Source: Intrasporangium chromatireducens Q5-1 (GTDB lineage: Bacteria; Actinomycetota; Actinomycetes; Actinomycetales; Dermatophilaceae). From it: a DNA stretch of 49,060 nucleotides. Under the pieces are notes generated by a model. That model was not told the origin of the DNA, did not search any database, and saw nothing but the letters and a program-made list of their open reading frames with translations. Shown here one piece after another: positions 25,630 to 34,054 of this stretch (positions within the stretch are counted from its first letter, which is position 1; each line of letters begins with the position of its first letter). Location: contig NZ_AWQS01000009.1 of assembly GCF_000576575.1 (NCBI RefSeq), positions 1 to 49,060 on the forward strand, read 5' to 3'. Both the position numbers and the translations under genes were made by a program.

Positions 25630-26793
25630 TCAGTCCGCGTCCGCCAGACCTTGGTAGAGGCGCCGGAGCGCCTGCGAGTCCTGTTCCCAGGAGAGCATCG
25701 GACGTGCACGTGCGACCGAAGCCTGGTGCATCGGGTAGTCCGTGACGAGATCGTGCACGGCGCGCGCCATGTCATCCGGGTCACCAGGTCGGTAGACCGT
25801 TCCGAGCCCGTGTTCCCGCACCATTGCGCCAAGTTCACCGACGTCCGTCGCGATGACCGGGATGCCCAGGCTGACTGCGTGAAAGAGCTTGTTCGGGAGC
25901 GCGAGCCGGTGGTTGGGCCACCGATCGGAGTGTGTGACCAAGGCGACCCCCGCCCTCCGCAGTCGCTCATCGACTGCGCGCAGTGGCTCGCTCGGCAGCA
26001 CGACCGCCCGGCCTGGATCGAAGCCAGCAAGCCACGAGTCGTCCGCCGGCCCCACCAGTGTGATCGGCAGATCGAGCGCAAGACTGGCCTGCGCCACCAC
26101 CTCCAGTTCCCTGAACGCCGCCAGCCGGCCCGCATACACCAGGCCGCCTGGGGCGGCAGCGGGCGAGGGCGGGGCAGCACGCGAAGGGAAGGTGTTGCGC
26201 ACGACCGTGATGGGGGGCCAGCACGGATGGTCTTGGCGCAGCGCTCTGGCCACACCTTCCCCGACAGTGATGACAGCCGCTGCGTCGCGCCCGAGTTCCC
26301 CCTCCAGGAGCCGTTCGCGACGCTGTCTCAGGGGGTCACGAAGGCCCTCCACCGGACGCCCGACCCAATACTCGTGCGTGTCATACACAAGCGGCACCGA
26401 CCACTGACTGGCCAGCCGGTGCCCCGGTGGCAGCGCGCTGAAGTCATGGGCATGAACGACATCCGGGACTCCGTGCTGGTGCGCCCACTCGAGGGCGAGC
26501 TGCTCGGCCGCGGTCTGCCACTCCTTCATCCGGCGCGCGACGTGCGACGAGAGCAACACCCATCGAGCGACTCGCTCCGGTCGGGTCCGGCGACGGGTGC
26601 GCCCCGCCGACAGAGGTGGTCTCCCGGCACTACCGATCGTGATTCCATCAGGTGGCCTGAAGCTCTCGGGGACCGCGCGCCCGATGATGTGCACCCGGCT
26701 GCCCGCCTTGGCCAGTGCCTCCGCCTCGCGGAGCACACGAGTGTCGGTGGCCACGGAGGTCCATACAAGCATGAGCACGGACCGACCACTCAT
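25630..26793 (-). CDS. Glycosyltransferase family 4
   Basis: This 387-aa enzyme starts at ATG 26793, overlapping the GT2 stop (ATGA). The N-lobe is VLMLVWTSVATDTRVLREA, then VVHAHDFSALPPGHRLA and VYDTHEYWVG. The C-lobe has LVYAGRLAAFRELEVVA, THSDRWPNHRLALPNKLF and GIPVIATDVGELGAMV. The N-lobe resembles those of the GTs encoded at 8843 and 17042. It precedes the exporter genes by 67 bp and should be part of the same assembly pathway. The acceptor and donor are unknown. Confidence 0.85.
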   Translation of the reverse strand: MSGRSVLMLVWTSVATDTRVLREAEALAKAGSRVHIIGRAVPESFRPPDGITIGSAGRPPLSAGRTRRRTRPERVARWVLLSSHVARRMKEWQTAAEQLALEWAHQHGVPDVVHAHDFSALPPGHRLASQWSVPLVYDTHEYWVGRPVEGLRDPLRQRRERLLEGELGRDAAAVITVGEGVARALRQDHPCWPPITVVRNTFPSRAAPPSPAAAPGGLVYAGRLAAFRELEVVAQASLALDLPITLVGPADDSWLAGFDPGRAVVLPSEPLRAVDERLRRAGVALVTHSDRWPNHRLALPNKLFHAVSLGIPVIATDVGELGAMVREHGLGTVYRPGDPDDMARAVHDLVTDYPMHQASVARARPMLSWEQDSQALRRLYQGLADAD

Positions 26794-27809
26794 CGTGCCA
26801 AGCCTCGCGGACTGGTGAGAAACCCGAGCCCCCACGACCAGTGCATGATCCCGAGGACGAGGGGTGTCAAGGCTCGCGTTCTGGCCGTCTCCCCGCGGCT
26901 GATGGCGAGTCCGCCACAGAGGACGGCGCCGGCGTAAGCGAGCGGGACCAGCCATGCCGCTGGCCATGCGAAACCAATCAGAGTCGCCGTCGTCGTCGCG
27001 ACCACCATGGTGGGGGGCGCCAGGTAGCGAGCATTGATGGTGCCATCGTGGTAGCGCGCGACGATCCGACGCCAGCGGCCGTAGTGGAAGTACTGCCTCG
27101 CGAGGGCGCGCACGGTCCCGCGCGGGCGGTAGGTGACCTTGAGATCCGGCGTGAACCACACCCTGCCGCCTGACTCGCGAATGCGGTGGTTCATCTCCCA
27201 GTCCTGTGCCCGGGCGAAGTGCGTGTCGTAGCCGCCCACGCGCTCAAGTGCAGCTCGTCGAAATACACCGAGGTACACAGTCTCCGCCTCCCCCGCGGAC
27301 CCACCGACGTGAAAAGCAGAGTTGCCGACACCGACCTTGCTTCGCATGGCGCACGCGACTGCCCGCTCGAAGTCATTGGTGCCTTGGGCGTCCATGATCC
27401 CACCCACGTTGTCGGCGCCAACGCGAATCAGTTCGGTGACTGCGGTCGACACGTAATACGGCGGGATCTCCGAGTGACCGTCGACGCGGACGATGACGTC
27501 ACCAGTGGAGGCGGCGATGGCGGCGTTGAGAGCGTCTGGCGTGCGCCCGCTCGGGTTCGAGACACACCTGACCCGGGAATCGGAAGCCATGAGGCTGGCC
27601 GCAACCTCGTCGGTGGCGTCCCGCGAAGGCCCGAGCGCGAGAACGATCTCCAGTGAGCCCGGATAGTCCTGGCCCAATACCATCGCCACCGCGTCTGCCA
27701 GATGCCGCTCCTCGTTGAGGATGGGGAGGATAACGCTCACTGTCGGAGGCTGCGAAGGAGCCCAGCCATCCAGTGACTCGAGGTTGCCCACGGATGTGGT
27801 GCCGCTCAC
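26790..27809 (-). CDS. Glycosyltransferase family 2, membrane-associated
   Basis: This 339-aa GT-A enzyme begins with the GT2 start block VSVILPILNEERHLADAV. It has the acidic metal-binding motif VRVDGHSEI in place of DxD, and the GT2 block FARAQDWEMNHRIRESGG (ED-like acid plus RIR). Two or three C-terminal hydrophobic spans (ATLIGFAWPAAWLVPLAYAGAVL) would hold it in the membrane. GTG overlaps the acyl-CoA dehydrogenase stop (GTGA). Enzymes of this shape in actinobacteria often act on lipid-linked acceptors early in assembly, but no donor can be assigned. Confidence 0.87.
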   Translation of the reverse strand: MSGTTSVGNLESLDGWAPSQPPTVSVILPILNEERHLADAVAMVLGQDYPGSLEIVLALGPSRDATDEVAASLMASDSRVRCVSNPSGRTPDALNAAIAASTGDVIVRVDGHSEIPPYYVSTAVTELIRVGADNVGGIMDAQGTNDFERAVACAMRSKVGVGNSAFHVGGSAGEAETVYLGVFRRAALERVGGYDTHFARAQDWEMNHRIRESGGRVWFTPDLKVTYRPRGTVRALARQYFHYGRWRRIVARYHDGTINARYLAPPTMVVATTTATLIGFAWPAAWLVPLAYAGAVLCGGLAISRGETARTRALTPLVLGIMHWSWGLGFLTSPRGLAR

Positions 27810-28966
27810 TTGAGCAGCTGGCGCGCCACGACGATGCGCTGAATCTGATTGGTCCCCTCGTAGATCTGGGTGATCTTCGCGTCACGCAGCATGCGTTCCA
27901 GTGGGAAGTCACGCGTGTAGCCGGCCCCGCCCAGCAGCTGTACCGCATCCGTCGTGACCTTCATCGCGACGTCGGACGCATAGCATTTGGCCGCGGCACC
28001 AAAAAAGGCCAAGTCTTTGTCCTCCCGCTCCGACTTCGCCGCCGCGACATAGACCATCTGTCGGGCCGCCTCTAGCTCCATCGCCATATCGGCCAACATG
28101 AACTGAATGCCCTGAAAGTCCGCGATGCGCTTGCCGAACTGCTGGCGCTGTTTGACATAGGAGAGAGCCGCGTCGAGTGCTCCCTGGGCGAGTCCCACGG
28201 CTTGGGCGCCAATGGTCACACGAGTGTGGTCGAGAGTCCGCAGGGCGATCTTCAGTCCATCACCGACCTTGCCCACGATGCGGTCGCCAGGGATGCGGAC
28301 ATGGTCAAAGTGCAACTCGCGCGTGGGACTGCCCTTGATCCCGAGCTTGCGCTCCTTCTCACCAAAGGTGAACCCGGAGTCCGACTTCTCCACGACGAAG
28401 GCAGTGATGTTACTTCCTCGCTTGCCGTCCGGGTCTGTCACGGCCAGCACTGTGTAGTACTCCGAAACGCCGGCATTCGTGATCCATGACTTCTGCCCAG
28501 TCAAGACCCAGCCGTCCCCATCGGGGACCGCTCGGGTCTTCATCGAGGCTGTGTCGGAGCCCGCCTCCCGTTCCGACAGGCCATACGAGAAACCGGCCAT
28601 ACCAGCGGCCAAAGGCGACAGGTAGCGTCGTTTCAGGTCTTCATTGCCGGCGAGGATCAGCGGTAGGGATCCGAGCTTGTTGACAGCAGGGATGAGCGAA
28701 CTCGAGGCACAGACGCGCGCGACCTCTTCGATGACGATGCAGGTGGCGAGCGCGTCGGCACCCACCCCGCCATACTCGGCGGGCACGTGCGGCGCGAAGA
28801 AGTCCGAGGCAACCAGGGCATCCTGGGCCTCCTGGGGATAGCGCGCCTCCTCATCCACCGCGGCGGCGAAGGGGGCGATCTTGTCCTCGGCCACGGCCCG
28901 CACCGCTTGGCGAAGGGTCTCATGGTCCTCGGAGATCCTGAAGAAATCGAAGTCTGGGCTCGTCAC
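27806..28966 (-). CDS. Acyl-CoA dehydrogenase
   Basis: This 386-aa FAD enzyme has all three acyl-CoA dehydrogenase regions. These are an N-terminal helical domain, a middle beta domain with GLSEREAGSD and WITNAG, and a C-terminal helical domain with RQQFGKRIADFQ. The catalytic Glu sits in IYEGTNQIQR. It oxidises an acyl-CoA to the enoyl-CoA with electron-transfer flavoprotein. GTG starts 10 nt after the 2-epimerase stop, and its end overlaps the GT2 gene (GTGA), so it is inside the glycan transcription unit. It may be a housekeeping gene that commonly neighbours purK-purE in actinobacteria (from memory), separated here by the island. Confidence 0.93.
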   Translation of the reverse strand: MTSPDFDFFRISEDHETLRQAVRAVAEDKIAPFAAAVDEEARYPQEAQDALVASDFFAPHVPAEYGGVGADALATCIVIEEVARVCASSSLIPAVNKLGSLPLILAGNEDLKRRYLSPLAAGMAGFSYGLSEREAGSDTASMKTRAVPDGDGWVLTGQKSWITNAGVSEYYTVLAVTDPDGKRGSNITAFVVEKSDSGFTFGEKERKLGIKGSPTRELHFDHVRIPGDRIVGKVGDGLKIALRTLDHTRVTIGAQAVGLAQGALDAALSYVKQRQQFGKRIADFQGIQFMLADMAMELEAARQMVYVAAAKSEREDKDLAFFGAAAKCYASDVAMKVTTDAVQLLGGAGYTRDFPLERMLRDAKITQIYEGTNQIQRIVVARQLLK

Positions 28967-28975
28967 GACTGCATG

Positions 28976-30055
28976 CTATCTGCTGCACGCACGGCTCCCA
29001 CCGTGCGCCAAGATGGCCTCGATCGCTCGACGGGCGGCGTGGCCGTCGCCGTAGGGAGCGGCCGTCGTCGCATGAGGGTCGAGGGAAAGAACCGCCTCGG
29101 GCAACTGCGCCGGGTCCTCTGCGAGAACGTTCCATCCGAGGTCGACAGTCTCGGTCCATTCCGTCTCGCTCCGTACCGTGACGCAAGGCACACGCAGGAG
29201 GAACGCCTCCTTCTGAAGGCCGCCCGAGTCGGTGACGACCCCGATACTTGCCATCACGGCCGACACCAGCTGTGGGTAGGCCAGCGGATCGGAGACCACG
29301 AGTGAGCCGACCGCGAGGTCGAGCCCCTGCTCGGCTGCCCGTGCACGTAGACGGGGATGAGCCAGTAGGAGCGTCGGTTCGGGCAGGGAACCCAAGGCCT
29401 TGATGATTGCCGCCAAGCGATGCGGATCGTCCGTGTTCTCCGCTCGATGGAGCGTCGCGACCCGGAACGGTTCGCTTGCCAGTTGCGCCGGCACGGCCGG
29501 TTCCTCGCCGACCACGCGATCACGTACTTGGTACAGCACGTCGGTCATGACGTCCCCTACCAGGACACTTCGATCACTGAGGCCCTCCTCACGAAGGTGC
29601 GCCATGGCCACCTCCGTGGGTGCCAGGCAGAGATCGGCAGCATGATCGGTCATCACTCGGTTGTGCTCTTCCGGCATGCGCCGGTTGAAGGACCGCAGGC
29701 CGGCCTCGAGGTGCGCGACGCGAATGTGCGACTTCACCGCCGCCAGTGCGCCCGCAATCGTCGAGTTCGTGTCTCCGTAGACCAGGACCCAGTCCGGCTG
29801 GTGGCGCTCGAGCACCTCGTCCATGGCAGCCAGCATGGCGCCCGTCTGCCGGCCATGGGTGTCCGAGCCGACTGCCAGGTGATCGTCGGGAGCCGCAATG
29901 CCAAGGTCGCTGAAGAACACGTCGCTCATGTTGACGTCGTAGTGCTGGCCGGTGTGGACGATGACGTGCTCGTCGCCGCGACGCTCCAATTCGGCGGCGA
30001 TCGGCGCGAGTTTGACGAACTGCGGCCGTGCTCCGACCACGCTCAGGACCTTCAC
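28976..30055 (-). CDS. wecB: Second non-hydrolysing UDP-GlcNAc 2-epimerase family protein
   Basis: This 359-aa protein is a paralogue of the one encoded at 15978-17045, with the same blocks: VGARPQFVKLAPI, HTGQHYDVNMSDVFF, YGDTNSTIAGALAAVK, HLEAGLRSFNRRMPEE, ATLHRAENTD and TDSGGLQKEAFLLRVP. GTG 30055 gives the canonical N-terminus. The upstream ribosome site is weak (GAACAGAAAG). It heads the minus-strand unit containing the acyl-CoA dehydrogenase and GT2 genes. It could make UDP-ManNAc, or duplicate the C2 inversion of the diacetamido-uronic acid pathway. Confidence 0.88.
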   Translation of the reverse strand: MKVLSVVGARPQFVKLAPIAAELERRGDEHVIVHTGQHYDVNMSDVFFSDLGIAAPDDHLAVGSDTHGRQTGAMLAAMDEVLERHQPDWVLVYGDTNSTIAGALAAVKSHIRVAHLEAGLRSFNRRMPEEHNRVMTDHAADLCLAPTEVAMAHLREEGLSDRSVLVGDVMTDVLYQVRDRVVGEEPAVPAQLASEPFRVATLHRAENTDDPHRLAAIIKALGSLPEPTLLLAHPRLRARAAEQGLDLAVGSLVVSDPLAYPQLVSAVMASIGVVTDSGGLQKEAFLLRVPCVTVRSETEWTETVDLGWNVLAEDPAQLPEAVLSLDPHATTAAPYGDGHAARRAIEAILAHGGSRACSR

Positions 30056-30229
30056 TACTGCATCACGCTTTCTGTTCGGCGTACGACTCCCGCGTCGAGA
30101 GGGTCGAGAGGTACATCCTCGCTCCCGGGAAGCCCTGGAATCGGACCCACGATAGTCGCTCGTGCTTCCCCGTCCCCACGGCCGCTGTCCACGATGAGGA
30201 CGTGGGCGGCATACAGCAGAGGGGTCACC
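30056..30229. other. Divergent intergenic region, upstream part
   Basis: This is the first 174 bp of the 382-bp space between the second 2-epimerase gene (minus) and metY (plus). It should contain the 2-epimerase promoter. I see no convincing -35/-10 pair, no repeat and no small reading frame with a ribosome site. Confidence 0.4.
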
Positions 30230-30235
30230 TATGCT
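30230..30235 (+). promoter_or_regulatory. Candidate -10 box for metY transcript
   Basis: TATGCT lies about seven bases before the first base of the predicted riboswitch, where transcription should begin. No good -35 hexamer is seen 16-18 bp upstream, so the call rests on spacing to the aptamer and a 4/6 match to TATAAT. Confidence 0.35.
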
Positions 30236-30240
30236 GCAGT

Positions 30241-30355
30241 GCAAGGTCATGAGTGCCAGTGCGAAGCCCCGGCTCGCTGGCCGGCAACCCTCCCAGACCG
30301 CGGTGGGGTGCCCCGGGTGAGGACCAGGTCGACGGACACCGTCCGTCGGCAAGCG
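30241..30355 (+). promoter_or_regulatory. SAM-IV-type riboswitch upstream of metY
   Basis: The core has the SAM-I/SAM-IV signature. P1 pairs GGTC (30245-30248) with GACC (30322-30325). ATGAGTGCCAG opens P2 and CTGGC (30277-30281) closes it. CGGCAACCCTCC and GGTGGGGTGCCCCGGGTGA form the SAM-binding three-way core. SAM-IV differs from SAM-I in lacking the usual P4 position and having an extra downstream hairpin, which fits the perfect stem CGACGGAC-acc-GTCCGTCG (30330-30348). SAM-IV is known from Actinomycetales before methionine genes. A further hairpin CGGTGCC-gtcg-GGCACCG (30389-30406), 24 nt before the GAGGAAG ribosome site, could be part of the expression switch. High SAM should lower MetY synthesis. 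Confidence 0.85.
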
Positions 30356-30437
30356 CGGAGAGCCTTCTCCCGCACCGATGAGAGACGTCGGTGCCGTCGG
30401 GCACCGAGACCGAGCACACGGGATATGAGGAAGCACG

Positions 30438-31760
30438 ATGACTGACACCCCGAACTGGTCCTTCGAGACGCGCCAGGTCCACGTGGGCCAGGAGCAGGCC
30501 GACCCTGCGACCGGCGCCCGGGCCCTGCCGATCTACCAGACGACCTCGTACGTCTTCAATGACACCGAGCACGCGAAGAACCTCTTCGCGCTCTCCGAGA
30601 TGGGGAACATCTACACCCGGATCATGAATCCGACCCAGGACGCGATCGAGAAGCGCATCGCCTCCCTCGAGGGCGGCGTCGGGGCGCTCCTGCTCAGCTC
30701 CGGCATGTCGGCGACCTTCTATGCCATCGTCAACATTGCCGAGGCCGGTGACCACGTCGTCGCGAGCCCGGCGCTCTATGGCGGCACGGTGAACCTCTTC
30801 CAGAACACGCTGCCCAAGCTCGGCATCGAGGTGACGTTTGTCGAGAACACGGCCGACCCGGAAGCTTGGCGTGCCGCAGCCCGGCCGAACACCAAGCTCT
30901 TCTTCGGCGAGTCGATCGCCAACCCGAAGTCCGACATCCTCGACATCGAGGGGGTCGCCGCAGTCGCACACGAGATCGGTGTCCCGCTCGTCGTGGACAA
31001 CACGATCGCGACGCCCTACCTGCTGCGCCCCATCGAGCACGGCGCAGACATCGTGGTGCACGCCGCCACGAAGTACCTTGGCGGCCACGGCACGAGCATC
31101 GCGGGAGCCATTGTCGACTCCGGCAACTTCGACTTCGGCAAGGACCCGGAGCGGTTCCCGAACTACAACCAGCCCGACCCGAGCTACCACGGCCTCGTCT
31201 ATGCCCGGGACTTGGGCAAGGACGGCGCCTTCGGCGTCAACCTCGCCTTCATCCTCAAGGCACGCGTGCAGCTGCTGCGCGACCTCGGCAACGCGATCTC
31301 CCCGTTCAACGCCTTCCTCATCGGCCAGGGCATCGAGACGCTGAGCCTCCGCGTCGAGCGGCACATCGAGAACACCCACAAGGTGGCGGCGTTCCTGCAG
31401 GGCCACGACCAGGTGGAGAAGGTGGTCTGGGCCTCGCTGCCCGAGGACCCGAACTACCAGCTGGCCCAGAAGTACGTCCCGAAGGGCGCCGGAGCGGTCC
31501 TCGCCTTCGAGATCAAGGGCGGCCTCGATGCCGGCAAGAAGTTCGTCGAGGGCCTCACCCTGCACAGCCACGTCGCGAACATCGGCGACGTCAGGTCCCT
31601 GGTGATCCACCCGGCGTCGACGACGCACTCGCAGGGGCCCGATGAGGACCGCCTCGCCGCCGGGGTCACCCCCGGACTCGTCCGGCTGTCCGTCGGCATC
31701 GAGCACATCGACGACATCCTGGCCGACCTCGAGCAGGGCTTCGCCGCGGCGAAGGCCTGA
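30438..31760 (+). CDS. metY: O-acetylhomoserine sulfhydrylase (O-acetylhomoserine aminocarboxypropyltransferase)
   Basis: This 440-aa PLP enzyme of the Cys/Met metabolism family makes homocysteine from O-acetylhomoserine and sulfide. N-terminal features are FETRQVHVGQEQADP and the substrate loop YTRIMNPTQDAIEKR. The PLP-binding Lys212 is in VVHAATKYLGGHGTS, and the C-terminal LVIHPASTTHSQ and VRLSVGIEHIDDI are diagnostic of MetY. Length is normal. ATG follows GAGGAAG. The SAM-IV riboswitch upstream supports methionine-pathway regulation. metX, which often follows metY, is not here. The next gene is convergent and belongs to sugar metabolism. Confidence 0.95.
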   Translation: MTDTPNWSFETRQVHVGQEQADPATGARALPIYQTTSYVFNDTEHAKNLFALSEMGNIYTRIMNPTQDAIEKRIASLEGGVGALLLSSGMSATFYAIVNIAEAGDHVVASPALYGGTVNLFQNTLPKLGIEVTFVENTADPEAWRAAARPNTKLFFGESIANPKSDILDIEGVAAVAHEIGVPLVVDNTIATPYLLRPIEHGADIVVHAATKYLGGHGTSIAGAIVDSGNFDFGKDPERFPNYNQPDPSYHGLVYARDLGKDGAFGVNLAFILKARVQLLRDLGNAISPFNAFLIGQGIETLSLRVERHIENTHKVAAFLQGHDQVEKVVWASLPEDPNYQLAQKYVPKGAGAVLAFEIKGGLDAGKKFVEGLTLHSHVANIGDVRSLVIHPASTTHSQGPDEDRLAAGVTPGLVRLSVGIEHIDDILADLEQGFAAAKA

Positions 31761-31770
31761 CCGGAGGCAA

Positions 31771-31806
31771 CATCGACAGGCCGGCCCGTGGGCCGGCCTG
31801 TCGATG
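31771..31806. terminator. Bidirectional terminator between metY and legC
   Basis: A perfect 17-bp inverted repeat, CATCGACAGGCCGGCCC and its complement, has only GT at the centre, so the loop in RNA would be about 4 nt. It fills the 55-bp gap between the convergent stop codons and should stop transcription from both sides. No T-run follows, as is common in high-GC genomes. Confidence 0.8.
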
Positions 31807-31815
31807 CGACGCACG

Positions 31816-32988
31816 TCAGGAGAAGAACGAGCGGACCGCCCGGACGACACGGTCCTGGTCGGCCTCGGTGAGCTCGGTTGCGCAGGGCAGCGACACCCCG
31901 CGCTCGAAGAGCGCCTGCCCCACCGTCCCGCCCACGACCGGGGCGCCCGCGTAGGGCGGCTGCAGGTGCAGCGGTCGCCAGAGCGCTCTGGCTCCGACGC
32001 CCCGCTCAGACAGATGCCCGAGCAGCTCGTCCCGTCCACGGCCGTCCGTTTCCGGAACGAGCACGGAGTAGAGCCAGTAGGTCGCGTCGAGACCCGCCAG
32101 CCGGGGCGGAAGCACGAGCGGCAGGTCGGCAAAGGCGACGTCATAGCGGGCGGCGATCCGGTGCTTGGCTCCGACGAACTCATCCAGACGCTCCAGCTGG
32201 GCAAGCCCCAGCCCCGCGGCGAGGTTGGTCAGGCGGTAGTTGTAGCCCACCTCGTCGTGCAGGTAGCCGACGTCGGCCACCTTCGCCTGGGTCGTGAGAT
32301 GACGGGCGCGAGCGGCAAGCTCGTCGTCGTCCGTGACGATCATGCCGCCGCCCCCGGTCGTCGCGATCTTGTTGCCGTTGAAGGAGAAGCAACCGACCGC
32401 GCCGACGGTTCCGGTCTGCCGGCCCGCAAGCGGCCCGGTGGACCACCCAGAGCCCAGCGACTCTGCCGCATCCTCGAGGATCGCGACACCGAAGCGTTCG
32501 CAGACCTCGACGATCGGCGCCAGGTCGGCCGGCTGCCCCAGCGCATGGACGACCTCGACCACCTTCGGCATCGCCTCCCCCACCCGGGCCCGCCGCTCGA
32601 GCTCCTCGGCCAGCAGAGCGGGGTCGAGGTTCCAGGTGCGCTCCTCGCTGTCGACCAGCACCGGTCTCGCACCGAGGTAGGCGATCGGCGCCACCGACCC
32701 GACGAACGTGAAGTCCGAGCACACCACGTCGTCGCCCCGCCTGACGCCGAGCAGGATCAGCCCGATGTGGATCGCAGCGGTGCCCGTCGAGCACGCCACG
32801 GCGTGCTTGGCCCCGACCCGCTCGGCGAACCGCCGCTCGAACTCCGCCACGAAGGGCCCGACGGACGAGACGAACCCCGACTCCACCGCTTCGAGGACAT
32901 AGCGACGCTCGAGGTCGCCGATGTTGGGCACCGCGAGCGGGATCGTCCCTTCCGGACCTCGGGCGCCCGGGGCGTGTGCCTCGCTCAT
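31816..32988 (-). CDS. legC: LegC-like sugar aminotransferase (DegT/DnrJ/EryC1)
   Basis: This 390-aa PLP enzyme has CSTGTAAIHIGLILL (residues 66-80), Asp173 in LEDAAESLGS and Schiff-base Lys207 in FSFNGNKIATTGGGGM. The FNGNK form of the lysine motif is what I know from LegC/PglE-type C4 aminotransferases. It should convert the 4-keto-6-deoxy product of LegB to the 4-amino sugar. ATG overlaps the LegB-like stop (ATGA), matching the order of the two reactions. It is last in the nonulosonate operon, directly before the bidirectional terminator. Confidence 0.85.
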   Translation of the reverse strand: MSEAHAPGARGPEGTIPLAVPNIGDLERRYVLEAVESGFVSSVGPFVAEFERRFAERVGAKHAVACSTGTAAIHIGLILLGVRRGDDVVCSDFTFVGSVAPIAYLGARPVLVDSEERTWNLDPALLAEELERRARVGEAMPKVVEVVHALGQPADLAPIVEVCERFGVAILEDAAESLGSGWSTGPLAGRQTGTVGAVGCFSFNGNKIATTGGGGMIVTDDDELAARARHLTTQAKVADVGYLHDEVGYNYRLTNLAAGLGLAQLERLDEFVGAKHRIAARYDVAFADLPLVLPPRLAGLDATYWLYSVLVPETDGRGRDELLGHLSERGVGARALWRPLHLQPPYAGAPVVGGTVGQALFERGVSLPCATELTEADQDRVVRAVRSFFS

Positions 32989-34010
32989 CGGTGGTACCTC
33001 GCCACGGTCTCGGGGTCGACCCGTGGCCGGAGCCATTCCGCGGTCTGTGCCAGCCCGTCCTCGAGCGACACGCTCGGCGCCCAGCCGAGCAGCTCGTGCG
33101 CGCGCGACGGGTCCGACAGGAGAACCTGGACCTCCGAGCCCTCAGGCCGGATGCGTTCGGTCTCCGTCACGACCTCAGCGTCGTTGCCCGTGACCTTGCG
33201 GCACAGGTCGACGATGTGGCCCACCGATTCGGTCCGACCCGTGCCGAGCTGGATCACCGTGCCGGGAGCCACGTCGGCGAGCGCGGCACGCACGAATCCG
33301 TCGGCCGTGTCGGCGACATAGGTGAAGTCCCGCTTAGGCGACAGGTCACCAAGGCGCAGCTCGCGGGCACCGGCCAGCAGCTGCGACAGGACGGTGGGGA
33401 TGACCGCGCGCGTCGACTGCCGCGGGCCGAAGGTGTTGAACGGCCGCAGCACCGTCACCGGCGTCTCGAACGAGAGCGCATAGGACTCGCACATCTTGTC
33501 GGCGCTGATCTTCGTCGCGCTGTAGGGCGACTGGCCGCGCAGCGGATGCGCCTCCGTGATGGGCACCTCCTCCGGGGTGCCGTAGACCTCCGAGGTCGAC
33601 GTGTTCACCATCCGTGGGGTGCCGTGCCGACGCACGGCCTCGAGGACGTTGAGGGTGCCGATGACGTTGGTCTCGACGTACGACCGGGGGGCGACATAGG
33701 AGAACGGGATCGCGATGAGCGCGGCCAGGTGGAGCACGACGTCGACGGCCTCGACCGAGGCAGCGACGTGTTCGGGGTCGCGGATGTCACCCAGCACGAT
33801 CTCGGCCTGTCCGTCCTGCACGGCCCTGCGGAAGGGGGCCGACTCGTCCAGCCAACCGGTCGAGCCGTTCGAGTTGTAGAGGCAGAACGCGCGCACCCGC
33901 GCACCGTCGGAGATGAGTCGCTCCACGACGTGGCTCCCGATGAAGCCGTCCGACCCTGTCACCAGGACGGTTCTTCCGGCGATCGACTCGCTCATCGGGC
34001 GCGCTTCCAT
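32985..34010 (-). CDS. legB: LegB-like NAD-dependent sugar 4,6-dehydratase
   Basis: This 341-aa extended SDR has VLVTGSDGFIGSHVVERL (from residue 15) as the NAD motif. Thr/Ser in MVNTSTSEVYGT, with Tyr163 and Lys167 in SPYSATKISADKM, form the catalytic set. Phrases diagnostic of LegB are LAALIAIPFSYVAP, LRPFNTFGPRQSTRAVIPT and LGDLSPKRDFTYV. The family makes the 4-keto-6-deoxy sugar from GDP- (or UDP-) GlcNAc. ATG 34010 has GAGGAAGGG upstream, and longer frames are shadow. A 44-bp gap separates it from the nucleotidyltransferase gene, with a near copy of the GTATGCCGCTCAGCC 15-mer inside. Confidence 0.88.
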   Translation of the reverse strand: MEARPMSESIAGRTVLVTGSDGFIGSHVVERLISDGARVRAFCLYNSNGSTGWLDESAPFRRAVQDGQAEIVLGDIRDPEHVAASVEAVDVVLHLAALIAIPFSYVAPRSYVETNVIGTLNVLEAVRRHGTPRMVNTSTSEVYGTPEEVPITEAHPLRGQSPYSATKISADKMCESYALSFETPVTVLRPFNTFGPRQSTRAVIPTVLSQLLAGARELRLGDLSPKRDFTYVADTADGFVRAALADVAPGTVIQLGTGRTESVGHIVDLCRKVTGNDAEVVTETERIRPEGSEVQVLLSDPSRAHELLGWAPSVSLEDGLAQTAEWLRPRVDPETVARYHR

Positions 34011-34054
34011 CGTGGTCCCTTCCTCGAGACGTATGCCGTTCAGCCTGCTGCCGC

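Noticed and set aside
30225-32204. Long open frame antisense to metY and beyond (659 codons)
   Set aside because: It mirrors the codon pattern of metY on the other strand, contains runs typical of high-GC shadow frames, has no domain or ribosome site, and crosses the strong terminator hairpin.
31642-33321. Long plus-strand open frame (559 codons) over legC
   Set aside because: The minus strand encodes a clear PLP aminotransferase here; the plus frame is Arg/Asp-rich with no recognisable motif.
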